NCBI RefSeq assembly: GCF_963924675.1
Contig: NC_089235.1
Span: 56,755,520-56,819,519, forward strand
Origin: Phocoena phocoena
Taxonomy: Eukaryota; Chordata; Mammalia; Artiodactyla; Phocoenidae
DNA: 64,000 nt
Direction of reading: 5' to 3'
The notes under the pieces were generated by a model. It made no database searches. It saw only the letters and a program-made list of their open reading frames with translations, and had not been told where the DNA came from. Both the position numbers and the translations under genes were made by a program. The first letter of the stretch is position 1, and each line of letters begins with the position of its first letter. Shown one piece after another: positions 48,985-62,000 of this stretch.

Positions 48985-50460
48985 GTAGAGCTTAGGTGTG
49001 GGTTTGTAGGAATTTATCCTGCTTGATGTCCTTTGATCTTCTTGGATCTATGGTTTGGTATCTGACATTAATTTGGGGAAATTCTTGGTCACTATTTCTT
49101 CAGATATTTCTTCTGTTCCTTTCTTTTCCTTCTAGTATTCCCATCAAACCTATGTTTCAACTTTTGTATTTATCCCACAGTTGCTAGATGTCTTGTTCCA
49201 TTTTTTTCAGTCTTTTTCTTTTTTTCAGTTTTGAAAGTTTCTTTCAACATATCCTCAAGCTCAGAAATTCTTTCCTCAGTTGTGTCCAGTCTACTAATGA
49301 ACCCACCATAGGCACTCTTCATTTCTCTTACATAGTTTTTGTTCTCTAGCCTTTCTTTTTATTCTTTCTTAGAATTTCCATCTCTCTGCTTACATTATCC
49401 ATCTCTTCTTGCATGTTGTCTTCTTGCATGTTGTCTTCTTGCATCTCTCTTTGCATGTTGTCTACTTTTTCTATTAGAACCTATAGCATATTAATCATAG
49501 TTGTTTTAAATTCCTGGTCTGATAGTTTCAACATCCCTGCCATATCTGGGTCTGGTTCTGATTCTTTCTCTCTCTCTTCAAACTATGTTTCTTTTTTTCT
49601 GTTTAGTATACCTTGTAATTTTTTATTGAAATCCAGACATGATGTGCTAGGTAAGAGGAACTCTGGTAAATAGGACTTTAATGATGTGGTGGTAAAGTGT
49701 GGGGGAAGGAGAATGTTCTATATTCCTATGAATAGTTCTCAGACTTACTGAAGCTGTGACCCTGAGCTGTGAACTTTACAAGTGTCTTTAGTTCCCCATC
49801 CTCCCTACCTGTCTGTGCCTTAGGTGGAACAAGGATGGCTCGAGAGGGCTGGAGTTGGGTATTTCTTTTCTCCCGGGTCAGTTAGGCCCTGTAAAACCCC
49901 AACAGGTTAGGCTCTGATTTTAAAACATTTGTCTTAAGGGCAGGTCTTACTAAAAAGGATAGAATGCTTTGTTTAAAAATGTTATTTTCCCTGTCCCCCT
50001 ACATGAGGCAGAAGAAGTTTTACAATATTCCCTGTGGTAGAGCTCCAGGAAGTAAAACTCACAAAAGTGTGGTGACCCCCTATGACTTGACCTCACTGAA
50101 GTTTTTAACTCTCAGACTTGTTCATGCTGAGCCTCCAGCAATCCAAGAATTACAGTTCAGGTTTTCCTACCCCAGCACTAGTTCCTGTGGAGGTTTCTGC
50201 TCATGAGTCTCCTCTTGGTAAGTTGTGATTCTTTTTATGCACCTGTCTATCTCTCCAATTTTGGCAAAAGTGGCTTGCCCTTTGACCTCACTTCTCTGAC
50301 AGATCGAAGAAGAGTTGTTGATTTTTTCAGTTTGTTCAGATTTGTACTTGTTAGGACAAATTGATGACTTTCTTACATGCTGGAGTGGAAACTGGAAGTC
50401 CAGGGATTGCTTTTTAACCAAGGGTAAAGTTTATGACCTTGTGGAGGTGAGGCTAGGCTT
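48985..50460 (-). mobile_element. Old L1M 5' part (minus)
   Basis: Antisense L1 leader and ORF1 region: 'ggtcactatttcttcagata', 'tagttgttttaaattcctgg', 'ccctgccatatctgggtctg', 'gaaatccagacatgatgtgc'. A 14-bp unit 'tgcatgttgtcttc' repeats near 49409-49460. ORF2 is not attached on the left side, so this is a separated 5' fragment. Confidence 0.7.
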
Positions 50461-50550
50461 TGAAAATGGCCTGAGATAAATGGCAAGTGTATACAAAGGG
50501 CATTAAGCAAGGCCTACAGGCCACATCTTGATACTGAACTACACTTGGAG

Positions 50551-50600
50551 TGTGTGTGTGTGTGTGTGTGTGTGTGTCTGTGTGTGTGTGTGTGTGTGCT
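50551..50600. repeat. (TG)n microsatellite
   Basis: Two TG arrays of 13 and 10 or more units separated by 'tctg'. Confidence 0.97.
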
Positions 50601-50869
50601 TGCTTGCTCCAGCCTTAGCTGATGTGTGGCTGGCAGAGGGGGCTTAGATAAAACTAAGGAAAGCATTTAAGCAGGGTTTCATATTGCTACAGAGTATTAA
50701 TGAAGCCCTAACTCTTAGTTTTTAGTACTAGGAACACTTGGGCAGCTTTAGATAGGTTGGCCCAAATTTAATTCTACAGTCAGATTTAGAGGTAACTATG
50801 AAGGGACCAGAAAACTTTGGATTCATGTAGTTTATTCACAGGCTCTTAGACATCACTCTCCATTCCTTA

Positions 50870-53800
50870 AGATCTACTCTTAGCAAATTTCAAGTGTAAA
50901 ACAAAGTATTATTAACTATAGTAAACATGCTATACATTATCCCTAGAACTTATTCATCTTATAACCCTTTGACTAGCATCTCCCCATTTACCCCACACTC
51001 AACTCCTGGTAACCACTATTCTACTCTTCCTTTCTATGATTTTTTTTTTTTTTTTTTTTTAGATTCCACATTATTTGTCTTTCTCTGTCTGGCTTAGCAT
51101 AGTGTCCTCTAGGTTCATCTGTGTTGTCATGAAGAGAATGATTTCCTTCCTTCTAATGACTGAATTACATTGTGTCTGTCTTGTCTGTCTATCATCTACC
51201 TATCTAACTATCTATCTCACATCTCCCTTACCCATTCATCCGTTGACAGACACTTAACATTGTTTCTATATCTTGGCTGTCATTCCAAATGGTGCAATAA
51301 ACATGGCGGTGTAGATATGTCTTCAAAATAATGATTTTGTTTCATTCAGATATAAATGGGTATATATGCAGAAATGTGATTGCTGGAATGTCTGTCTGGT
51401 AGTTCTATTTTTAGTTTTATTATTTTTTTGAGCAATCTCCATAGTCTTTCAGGGCTGTACCAATTTACATTCCCACCAGCAGTTTACAGGGGTCCCTTTT
51501 CTCCACATTCTCCACATTTGCCATCTGTTATCTTTTTGATAAATGGTGTCCTAACAGTTGTAAGGTGATAGCTAATTGTGGTTTTGATTTGCATTTCCCT
51601 GATGATTAGTGGTGCTGAGCAACTTTTCATACACTTGTTGGCCATTTATATTTCTTCTTTGGAAAAATATCTATTCAGTACTTTGCCCATTTTAAAACCT
51701 TATTACTTTTGCTATTGTATTATCTGTGTTCCTTATATATTTTGGATATTAACCCCTTATAAGATATGTGGTTTGCACATATTTTCTCCCATTCTGTAAG
51801 TAGCCTTTCATTTTGTTGGTGGTTTTATTTGTTGTGCAGAAGATTTTTAGTCTGATGTAGATCCACTTACTTATTTTTGCTTTTGTTGCCTATGCTTTTG
51901 GTATTATATCCAAAAAATCATTGCCAAGACCAATGTCAAGGAGTTTTTTCCCTAAGTTTTCATCTAGAGTTTTATGACTTCATGTCTTAACACTTAAGTG
52001 TTTAATCCATTTTGAGTTAGTTTTTATGACTAGTGTAAGATAAAGATCCAGGTTTATTCTTTTGCATGTGCATATCCAGTTTTTCCAACACCATTTATTT
52101 AAGAGACTATCCTTTACTCAGTCTTGACACCATTGTCTAAGATTAGTTGACCATGTATGTATGGGTTTATTTCTGGTCTCTCTTTACTTCTGTTCCATTA
52201 GTCTATGTGTTTGTTTTTGCCAATACCATATTGTTTGGACTGCTTTGTACTGTAAGTTGAAATCAGGAAGTGTGGTGCCTCCAGCTTTCTTCTTTTTCAA
52301 GATTTCTTTGGTTATTCAGGGTCTTTTGTGGTTTTATACAAATTTTAGGGTTTTTTTTTCTTTTTCTATGAAAGATGCCATTGGAATTTCAACAGGGATC
52401 ACATTGAATCAGTATATTGCTTTGGGTAGACCTTTTAACAATATTAATTCTCACAATCCATAGTCATGGGATATCTTTTCATTTATCTGTGAATTCTTCA
52501 ATTTCTTTCATCAGTGTCTCATAGTTTTCAGTGTACCAATCTTTCACCTCCTTGGTTAAATTTATTCCTAAATATTTTATTGTGTTAATGCAATTATAAA
52601 GGGATTGTCTTCTTAATTTATATTTTTGATAGTTCTTTGTTACTGTATAGAAATGCAACTGGTTTTTGTATTTTGGTGTTTTATCCTTCAAATTTACTGA
52701 ACCCATTTATTAGTTCTAAAAAGTTTTGGTGGGATCTTTAGGATTTTCTATATATAAGATCATGTCATTTGCAAACAGACCCAATTTTTACTTCTTCGTT
52801 CCCAATTTGAATGCCTTTTATTTCTATTTCTTGCCTAATTTCTCTGGCTAAGACTTCCAGTACTATGTTAAATAGATATGGTGAGAATAGGCATCCTTGT
52901 CTTATTCCTCATCTTTGAGCTTTTCCTTTTGAGTATGATGTTAGCTGTGGGTTTGAGTTATACACGGCTTTTCTTATTTTGATGTACATTCCTTCTATAT
53001 CCAATATTGTTGAGAGTTTTATCATGAATATAGGATTAATGTTGTCATTCTGTTGAGACGATCATATGATTTTATCCATACCATTTTGTTAATGTGCTGT
53101 ATCACACTGATTTATGTATATTGAAACATCCTTGCATCCCAGGGATAAATTCCACATGATTCTGGTGGTATATGATCCTTTTAATGCACTGTTGAACTCT
53201 GTTTGCTAGTATTTTGTTGAGACTTTTTGCATCTATTTTCATTAGGGATATGGGCCTGTAATTTTCTTTTCTTGTTATGTCCTTTTCTGGCTTTGGTATC
53301 AGAGTAATGCTGGCCTTGTAAAATAAGTTTGGAAGTACTTCTTACTTTTCAGTTTTTTGGAAGAGTTTGAGAAGTATTAGCATTAATTTTTTAATTTTAA
53401 AAATTAATTTAATTTTTTAAATGTTTGGTAGATTCAGCAGGGAAACTATGTGGTCTTGAACTTTCTTTGTTGGGGATTTTTGATCACTGATTCAATCTCT
53501 GTACTGATTTTTGCATTTTTCATTTCATTTATTCTGTTCTTCAGCTCCAAAATTTCTGGGTGGTTATATTTTATGATTTCATCTCTCTGTTTAAGTTCTC
53601 AACTGGTTTGTGTATTTTTTTCTGATTTGGTTTTATTGTCTTTATGTGTTTTCTTATAACTCATTATGTTTCCTTAAAACAATTATTTTGAATTCTTAAT
53701 CAGACAAATTATAGATCTTTATTTCTTTGTGGTCAGTTACTGGAAAATTATTGTGTTCCTGTGGTGATGTCATGTTTTATTGATTTTTTTGTGTGTTCCT

Positions 53801-55350
53801 TTACATCTTGTGTTGCTATCTTTGCATTTATAGAAGCAGTGCCTTCCTCCAGTCCTTACTGAGTGGCTTCTAAAGAGAAATATTCTCACCTGTCAGCCCT
53901 GCTAGGGATTCTGAGGTTTTCTCAGAACTTTTGTATGGATTTACCCCTCCCACACTTATTCTCTCTTGGGGAAGGGTGATAATTCTTAAAATGGTATGCT
54001 TTCTATTAATCTTACAAAGCCAGGCTTAATGCTGACAGCCTCCCATTTTCTTTCTCTAAGGTGGTGCTAAATGTTCAAGCTTGTGTGCTTTCTCTTAATC
54101 TTTGTAGTTGGGCTGGCTTTCTGCACATGCTCACTAACTGTCTTCAAAGTCTGGTACTTTCCACTCATGGGGCTCACTCAGGCAGCCCATCATAGGGGTT
54201 GGGAGTGTGTAGGTGAGGCACGTGGAATATTGGGGGTGGCTGTGGGCCAGTCAGGGGGATCCACAGGTGAGGAATCTTCAGCATTCTCTGGACAGGCTTT
54301 AGATGGAATCCATGAAGTGATTAATAATCCAGTCGAGGCTGGATTAGATTGTTCAGTTCACCTGCCATATTCTCTCCAGGAGTGGGGTCCACGTGACCAC
54401 TAGTCCTCTACCTCAGAGCCCTGAGTTATTTGTGACCTCCCTGTTCAGCTTTCCTCTCTCCTCTCCCTGAATGGGGTCCCTGCATGGAACTCAGACTGCT
54501 TGTGGGTTCACCACCACTCCCAGTTCATGTCTCACACTTGTATTGAACGGTATTGTGCTAATCTTATCTGTAGGCATGAAGTGGAGGAAAAGCCTTGGGA
54601 CAGGGGAAAACCTTGATCTCCATCTAGGTTTCTTTTTAATCTGGAGAAAAAACCCTATTGAACTATGTAATGCTTAGATCTGAAAGGCAAACTAACTCCC
54701 CAGGTGACAGTAGCATAAGCAACTAAATGTAACGCTTCCATGCCAGCCCGGCGTGGAGCTTGCAGGTTGAGACTGAGAGAGAGCTCCTGAGACAAGCTTT
54801 CTTCCAGGACCTGGGACTGCTTCCCCCAGGACCAGGCCCAGCAGAACTGGGCTCGGGGCTGGTAAGACCAGCCCCTCCTAATCTGAAGCACCAAAGCTCC
54901 CCAGCCCCGTAGTTAGTAGGATCCATATCCTTTTGATAGGCTCTGAGCCCTGGCTGCTGCATTCCTACTTTCTCCCTGCCCCACAGTTGTGCAGGCAGCC
55001 TCAGTACTCTGGATGGACTGGGAAAGAAGTGGGCCTCTTTGGGAGCATCCCGCACAGCTGGGGAAGAATGTTCACTTTCCCTTGTGGGAAACATCATGGA
55101 CTAAGAGAGTCTCTCTTGGCATTGAGCTGTGCTGCGTTGGGGGAGGGTGATGTGGGCAAAAGTGAAACTATTCCTTTTACCTTCCTCAGTACATCTAGTC
55201 TCAGAATTTTTGCTTCAGTAGTGTACTAGACTACCAAACTTCCACAAAGGTATTCTCTCTTGTTCATGGGTGATAGTCAAAACTGGTGTTCTTTGAGGGG
55301 AAAAAGAGAAAACTCCTATTCTACAATCTTGCTGACATCAATCTCCCCCA
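50870..55350 (-). mobile_element. Long old L1 (minus) with deletions
   Basis: It reads on the minus strand from the leader near 55350 ('gattgatgtcagcaagattg') through leader text at 53700-55300 and ORF2 RT coding at 51900-53350 (the minus frame 52706-52479 contains KYLGINLTKEV and ENYETLMKEI) to the 3' UTR near 50870-51110. Endonuclease and ORF1 are mostly missing or unrecognisable near 53400. The frames of 98-124 codons at 54.0-55.2 kb are leader sequence, not genes. A poly(T) at 51040-51060 and (TCTA)n at 51178-51218 lie in the 3' region. Confidence 0.85.
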
Positions 55351-55359
55351 TTATTAAAT

Positions 55360-56740
55360 CTTATGTTTATAATTAGATTTTTCTGTATTGTGCTTAAGAA
55401 TTAGTGGTATGCCTGCCATGACATCATTAGGTAATGTTCTTATAGTATGTTCTAATATAATATAGATAGGCTCTATATAGAAATGTTCATATATATATAT
55501 GAATTTCTGGAATCTCTAATCTGTCCTATTTCACTGATATATTTATTTATCTTTACACTAACACCTCACTGTCTTAACTATGGTAAACTTCATGATAAAT
55601 TTTGATGTATGACAATGTAGTGGTACAACATTTAAGGTCAATTTAAAATTATCATATATCAGTTTGTATTTTGAATTTTCATATAAATTTTAGAATCAGC
55701 ATTTTCATTTGGTAAGATAAAATACTGCTAATATTTTAAATAGCATTACATTGAAACTATTGAATGATTTAGAAGGAGTTGACCACTTTGCAATATTAAG
55801 ACTCCTAATCCATGAACATTTACACCTCCCTCAATTGTTCCCCATAATGTTTACTATAAAGATTTTCATTCATTTCTTCTTCAACTGTTCTTGATTGTGG
55901 TAGGCAGTATGGCAAAAAATCCACAAGCTAATCTCTGGAACCTGTAGATATGTTACCTTGCATAGCAAAAAGGAACTTCGTAGGTGTGATCAAGTTAAAC
56001 ATTTATGGATGGAGATTATCCTGAATTGTCTGGATAGCAAAGCAAAAAGGAACTTCGTAGGTGTGATCAAGTTAAACATTTATGGATGGAGATTATCCTG
56101 AATTATCTGGGTGGACACAAAGATCTGTAAGAGGAAGACAGGAGGGTCTGAGTCAAAAGAGACGTGACAAAGGAAGTAAAGACTGGAGAAATGTAGCCAT
56201 AAGCCTACTAATATAGGCAGCTTCTAGAAGCTGGAAAAGGCAAGGAAAAATTCTCCCCTAGAGCTTCCAGAAAGAATGTAGCTCTGCTGACCCACTTTGT
56301 AATTCTGATCTACAGAATTCTAAGATAATGAATATGTGTTCTAAGTTTGTGGATATTTACTATAGCAACAATAGGAAACCAATATGGCCATAATTTTTAC
56401 TATAAAGATCCTGAACATCTTTCATTAGTGTATTTCTGAGTATTAATATTTTTGATGCAGTTGTAAATGATATTAATTACATTTTCTAAATACTCTTTGC
56501 TGTAAAATAGAAATGTAATTATTTTAGTACAGTATTTACCTTGTTTCTAGTGACCTAATTAAATTTATTTATAAATTTGGATATATTATTTGCAGTTTTT
56601 TGGGAGTTTCTGTTTATATAATTATGTTATTTACAAACAGCAGCATTTCATTTCTTCCTTCCCTATACTTCCTAATTCTTTGTCTTATGGCATAATTTAA
56701 GATCTGACCTAGTATGGGGTACTAGTAGGAGAGAATGTAT
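55360..56740 (-). mobile_element. Second old L1 ORF2 fragment (minus), split by an older-type repeat
   Basis: Antisense RT-coding text: 'gtcttaactatggtaaactt' near 55571, 'gcaatattaagactcctaat' near 55790, then after the interruption 'tttctgagtattaatatttt' near 56433 and 'gttatttacaaacagcagca' near 56626. Interrupted at about 55864-56387 by the repeat below. Confidence 0.78.
55895..56387 (+). mobile_element. Ancient interspersed repeat with a 77-bp internal tandem duplication
   Basis: Reverse-complement relative of 44972-45462: 'aatctctggaacctgtagat', 'ggtgtgatcaagttaaacat', 'ggagattatcctgaattatc', 'tctagaagctggaaaaggca', 'gaattctaagataatgaata', end 'aacaataggaaaccaatatg'. A 70-bp unit occurs twice at a 77-bp period (55964-56033 and 56041-56110) with one mismatch. 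Confidence 0.78.
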
Positions 56741-56744
56741 ATGC

Positions 56745-57393
56745 AAATATAATGTGTTAGACATTCGAAAGATATAAATAGTTGTTATAGATATTATGGA
56801 ATTAGATTTTTTTCTGAGTATAATTAATGCCTTAGAGAAATACAAAGAAAAACTAAAGGTGATTAGCCACCAATTAATTCCTAAGTGTGAAAACTAGTCA
56901 TTCTTTTTGAAAACATATAAAGACTCCTATCTCCTATGATCAGAGGGTAGAAAAATCTGGAGACCAGGCCTAGTACAAAACTATAAGAGTAGAATACTTT
57001 TCAACAAATGGGGTGGGAAAATATGCAAAAATAATTAGCCCTAAGCATACCTTGCACTTGGTTTAGGTAAAGAGTTCTTAATAGAATTCAAAATCATAAA
57101 TCATAAAACAAAAGAAAAATCCTCTTTTAGTGATAGGGATAGACAAGAATATATTAATTGGCTCACTGGTCACCTTCCTTTTACTTGAGGCCTTGTTAAT
57201 GCTCTAAGGAAGACACCAGATATAGCATAACTTCAGTTGCTGTTAGTACTTGCCCATTGTCATTTAACATAATCTATTTGGCTCTGTAACAGCCAGACTG
57301 GTAATTATATACAGATAGACAGCCACCTCCATCCTTATATTCTTTATATCTACAAGATCACTATTAATTTCTGCCATTACTCTCTGGAAGCAA

Positions 57394-57438
<45 letters not shown>

Positions 57439-57855
57439 CAGTGGAAGGGGTGTTGTATTTCTATTTTTATTTACTAACATGTCCAGATGTGGCAGATGGG
57501 TAAATTTAGAGAAATCATGCATTAATTATATTACAAACAATGAAACCTTAATTAAGCAATAAATTTTCATTGACAAGACACATAAAGAAAATAACAACCA
57601 AAAAAAAAAAAACATTCACCAAGTGATCCATGTTATGAATTTATGAATTGTATTGACAGAAACATAAAGAAAAAAAATTCAAACTTCCCTTTTATTTTCA
57701 AAGAAAATGCTCATCAGAGTAGAAAAGTATAGAAAATGTTGGTATAAAAAACTAAAGTACAGTTTAGGTAAGACTGTGTGAAAATAACTGTTAATACCAG
57801 TTTAGGTAAGACTGTGGGAGCACTAGATTTGTCCTTGCTCCATCTCGCTATTAAT
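56745..57855. other. Unassigned AT-rich sequence with a TG array
   Basis: Nothing recognised apart from (TG)n at 57396-57438, an A run at 57600-57612 and a 40-bp-period echo of cagtttaggtaagactgtg near 57760 and 57799. Confidence 0.4.
57396..57438. repeat. (TG)n microsatellite
   Basis: About 20 TG units with one TA interruption near the end. Confidence 0.97.
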
Positions 57856-57859
57856 TATA

Positions 57860-58055
57860 TTAACACATCTTTATTGAACACCTGCTACTTCTGTGGTATT
57901 TTATATTTGTTTCCCTTATACTTGTTTACAACCCTTTGAAGTATAATTCCTAGGATAATGATTGCAAAAGTTGAGGCAGAAAATTGAAATAAGGTAAATA
58001 AGCAGCTGAACCAAGGAGCCAACCTAGAGTTCTGCCCCTGATTTCCTAGCTCTTG
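57860..58055 (-). mobile_element. Probable MIR (minus)
   Basis: 'ctttattgaacacctgctac', 'gcaaaagttgaggcagaaaa', 'taagcagctgaaccaaggag', 'ctcttgactctctaccaatc' follow the antisense MIR layout. Confidence 0.55.
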
Positions 58056-58429
58056 ACTCTCTACCAATCATCACTGAAAACTGATGAATCACAGTGAGCA
58101 TAATATAGTTGTTCTTGGGATAAGATGGGCTATTTTAACACATACTCTACCACTTATCTATGATATTTATCTCTTTAGAAGCTCTCTAAGGTTAGAAATA
58201 CTCAAAGACATAATTTTCTTAAAAGTCAATGAAATGGGTCTAAATGCCAGGACCATGAGCAAGTGAATTTCAGTCTAATGTCAAGAAAATGTTGGTAAAA
58301 AATTTCAAACAGATGATTTATAAACATTTAGAAAGGCAGTGAATGACCCATAAAAGCCAGTGAGGATTTTTTAAAAATCCTCACTTAATTAAAGTTATTT
58401 TTTGATAGACTTGTAGAAGAAGAGGGTTC

Positions 58430-58545
58430 ATTCCTCCATTCCATCATTTAGACTTTTATTCAGCAAACAGTTTTTGAGTGCAAGGAATTCTTCAAAAGAC
58501 AGGGGATAAGCTTGTGAATAAAACAAAAAGGCCCTGCCTTCTTGG
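58430..58545 (-). mobile_element. L2 3' end (minus)
   Basis: 'ttattcagcaaacagttttt', 'gagtgcaaggaattcttcaa', 'cttgtgaataaaacaaaaag' then 'gccctgccttc'. Confidence 0.65.
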
Positions 58546-58574
58546 TGAAAAATGAAAAAAGGATTAAAACATAA

Positions 58575-58675
58575 TTGCCTAATATAAGTGTATATCTATA
58601 TATGTATCTATACCTATGTATCTATATCTACATCTACACCTATACCTATCTCTAAATCTATCTATCATCTATTGA
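58575..58675. repeat. Imperfect (TATC/CTATA)n tract
   Basis: Degenerate tetra- to hexanucleotide repeats of the TATCTA type. Confidence 0.88.
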
Positions 58676-58776
58676 TCTGTGCATGATACATATTATGTGA
58701 TATGCAATGTCAAGTAATGACAAATACTATGCAAAAACATAAAACAGTGTAAGGAGATAAAAAGTGATGAAAAGAG

Positions 58777-59001
58777 CATGTTCTTTTTTTATTTTGTGGT
58801 ACGTGGGCCTCTCACTGTTGTGGCCTCTCCCGTTGCGGAGCACAGGCTCCGGACGCGCAGGCTCAGCGGCCATGGCTCACGGGCCTAGTCGCTCCACGGC
58901 ATGTGGGATCTTTCCAGACAGGGGCACGAACCCGTGTCCCCCGAATCGGCAGGTGGACTCTCAACCACTGTGCCACCAGGGAAGCCCAGGACATGTTCTT
59001 T
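58777..59001 (-). mobile_element. CHR-type SINE with target-site duplication
   Basis: Minus-strand copy with a short T tail at 58783-58789 and head ending at about 58987. The duplication catgttcttt is at 58777-58786 and 58992-59001. CpG-rich body. Confidence 0.93.
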
Positions 59002-59004
59002 GAA

Positions 59005-62000
59005 GCAGGATAATTAGGGAAGGTATCTGTTGGGATACATTTGAGTAGAGTCTGTACACTGTGAAGGAGAAAGCCATGTCCCTATGTGAGGGAAGAACAT
59101 TTCATGTAAGAATATCAGCAATTATAAAATTTCTGAAGAAAGGCAATGTTTTACAAGAATGGTTGGAGGTAACTAGAGTTCAGATCATCTGGGGACTTAT
59201 AGGAAAGACATTGATGCATTAGGATCAGGGCTGTAACCTAATCAGATTTGAAGGATTATTTTGGATCCTGAGCAGAGAACAGTCAGAAGGACAGTGAAAG
59301 CAGAGAGACGAGATATGAAATGCTAAAGCTACAGAGTAAGAGAATTTTAACGTGATTATTGACAATTTTTTTTCATATTTTTGAGGAATCGATGGATAAT
59401 TCTGAACTTCCTGATAATATGGTTAGCAACACTTAATAACTTCTCAGTGAGAATCCCAAGGGAATGTTGATTAATGACTCAGTGTCAGCTTGGAATGAAC
59501 AGAGGCACAGGACTTCGTTCTTAATATTATCCTGTTGAGCATCTTTATCTGTGGTTTAGCCGGGTACATGGAAAGCATGCAAATGAAATTCACAGATGAC
59601 CTGAAGCTGGCAGTAAGCCATTGAAGCACATAGACAGGCTATAAAATTACCACAACAGACTGGAAAATATAGTCATATTTTCCAGAGAAACTACTTTGCT
59701 TCAGAGAGGCAAGTTTAAGACAGCAGACAAAAATTCCACACAAAGCTAAGATCACCAACCCTACAAACCCCCAGGTCCCATGGAAAGTTTAAGCACCATC
59801 ATAGAGATAAGACTATAGCTACAATGGCAGAGAGAAACAAGAAAGCGTGCCATCAATATGTCAAAAATTTTCAGAAATTTCTCTCAGTAACGAAGAAGAT
59901 TTCATTTTCAGATTCTACAGAGAAAGATAACCAGGGAAACCACAGTTCAAATCAATAACAAAAATACATTGTTGATGCAGTAGAAATATTTCAAGGGATA
60001 TATAAACCAAACTTAATAGAATAATATTGAACCCTCTGGCATTCACTAGAGTTATTAAGCAGGAAGTCGTAGTATAAGAGGGTTGGCTAACCACTGTTGG
60101 CACTGAAGAATGAGGGAGATGCTTTAGGGAAGTTATAAAGTTTACATAATCCTACCCCTTCCATGCACTCAATAGAATTATATACATAGAACAAACACTG
60201 GTGAACAAGAATTAGTCATTAAAAATACAGAAAAACAATCAGAAAGAAAACTAATTCCATGAAGGAAAGTTAACAAATTCAAAAAAATCTAACAGTACAA
60301 AATTTGGAAGTTTTTGGGAAAATTTTTATGTAAATAATTAACACTAAAAAATATCCTATGAAGCTGATGGGCATCTAGTCAGAAAAGGAATTTGTATCCT
60401 ACTGGAAAATCATGTTGGCTTCAGATATTCTCAAAATAAAACAAAATTTTGAGTAAAGGAAATGTATCTCAGTAATTTTATATTCAGAAAAAATTCAACC
60501 AGCCATAAAGCAATGAACGTTCTTATATCTGCAAAACCATCCTTGAGCATTTACTATTGAGAAAACTACTAGAAGAGTATCATATCTGGACAACAAATAA
60601 ATTCCTATAAATAAAGAATGAAGGAATTTGGAAAGCTATAGTTTAAAAAAATAATTGCTATGGAACTTTGACTCTATTCAATCTGAAATCTGTGCAAACT
60701 AATTTTAAAAATTACACTTAGGTAAGAGGAAAGTAAATGTGATATATCTCGACTATATAAAATGATAATTCACCGGACAAAATCAGGTTGTTGGAATGGA
60801 GATAAAAGGTGGGAAGAAGTGTGCTAAATCTCTCATTTTTCAAAACAGAGTCAGCAGGTGCAGTGAATAATATAAATGTTTGAAATTATTCTAATTCTTT
60901 TCATATAATTTAATATCAGTTAAATGTCATCATTCATAATTAATATTATACATGAATATAGTGCTTTTTTTCAGTATTGCAAAATGTCTTCACACAAAAA
61001 CATCTGGAATATGAGCGCTTATATGAGGATGTATCCATTAAAAATACATCTCCTTAAAAAGACATCTCAGCAGCAATTGAGAAAACACCTATACTAACAG
61101 TGTTTTAATTGCACACAAAGTTTTATTCCTTATTCAAATCTCTGGAGATTTGTCATTCAAGTTGGGATCATTGTTCCTCCAAGATACCAGTAACAGGTTG
61201 CCTTCCCTATTTCCAGTGAAATCTTCCTAGAATATTTAGCTCATAATTATACTCAGATGTTTACATAAGCTCCATATATTTATAACCAAATTTCAAGCAA
61301 ATTTAAAAGAAACCAATGAAAGGAGGAAGTTAGAGGAAGGCAGAGAGGGACACATCTCTCCTTAAAGACACTTCTGAATTTAGCACAGACTGCTTCCTTC
61401 TATATTCAATTTACTAGCACTTGGTCAGTTATCTATACACAGCTGCATGGGAGGCAAGAATGCAGTCTTTCTTCTGGACCACCATGAAAAGGCAATATGA
61501 AAAATATTTGACAAAAATAAAGTTTTTACCCTGGAAAAAACAAGACATAGTGGACATGAAACTTTTGCTAATGTACTCAGTGTCTGACACATAGAAAAAT
61601 GATGACCAAGAATTTTTGTGACTCTAGAGAGCTAAAGTGAGATCCATGTTTATAAGATTTTGGAGGGAGGTGGCAGAATAAACCATAGAGAACATAAACA
61701 TTTGCACATTTGCTTGAAAATAGAATTGGATATTCTCTGTGTTCTGTGAAAACACAGAACACTAGTGATGTTCAAGCAGAGATAGTAGTGTGGTGTAATG
61801 AACTAACTAATCTCTACAATCCATTTTAGATTGGATCCTATAATGATAAAATAGAAATTATTTTGTTAGTAAGGTTTTAAATAACAAAATAAAGATTAAA
61901 CATGTAGCAGTTCTGAAAATCTCTCAATTCTTTTTGGTATTATTTTTTACTTTTATAAGAGATAAAATATATCATTTTATTTCTTATGCTGGATAAACTC

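Noticed and set aside
49409..49470. Short tandem unit tgcatgttgtcttc as a possible regulatory array
   Set aside because: It falls in L1 ORF1/leader antisense sequence and is only about two to three copies long. Most likely local slippage.
54071..55229. Frames of 79-124 codons near 54-55 kb
   Set aside because: They lie in the GC-richer leader of the old minus-strand L1.
59500..60250. Possible old retroviral or CR1-like segment ('gaaattcacagatgacctga')
   Set aside because: One short suggestive phrase without further collinear blocks, so not enough to call.
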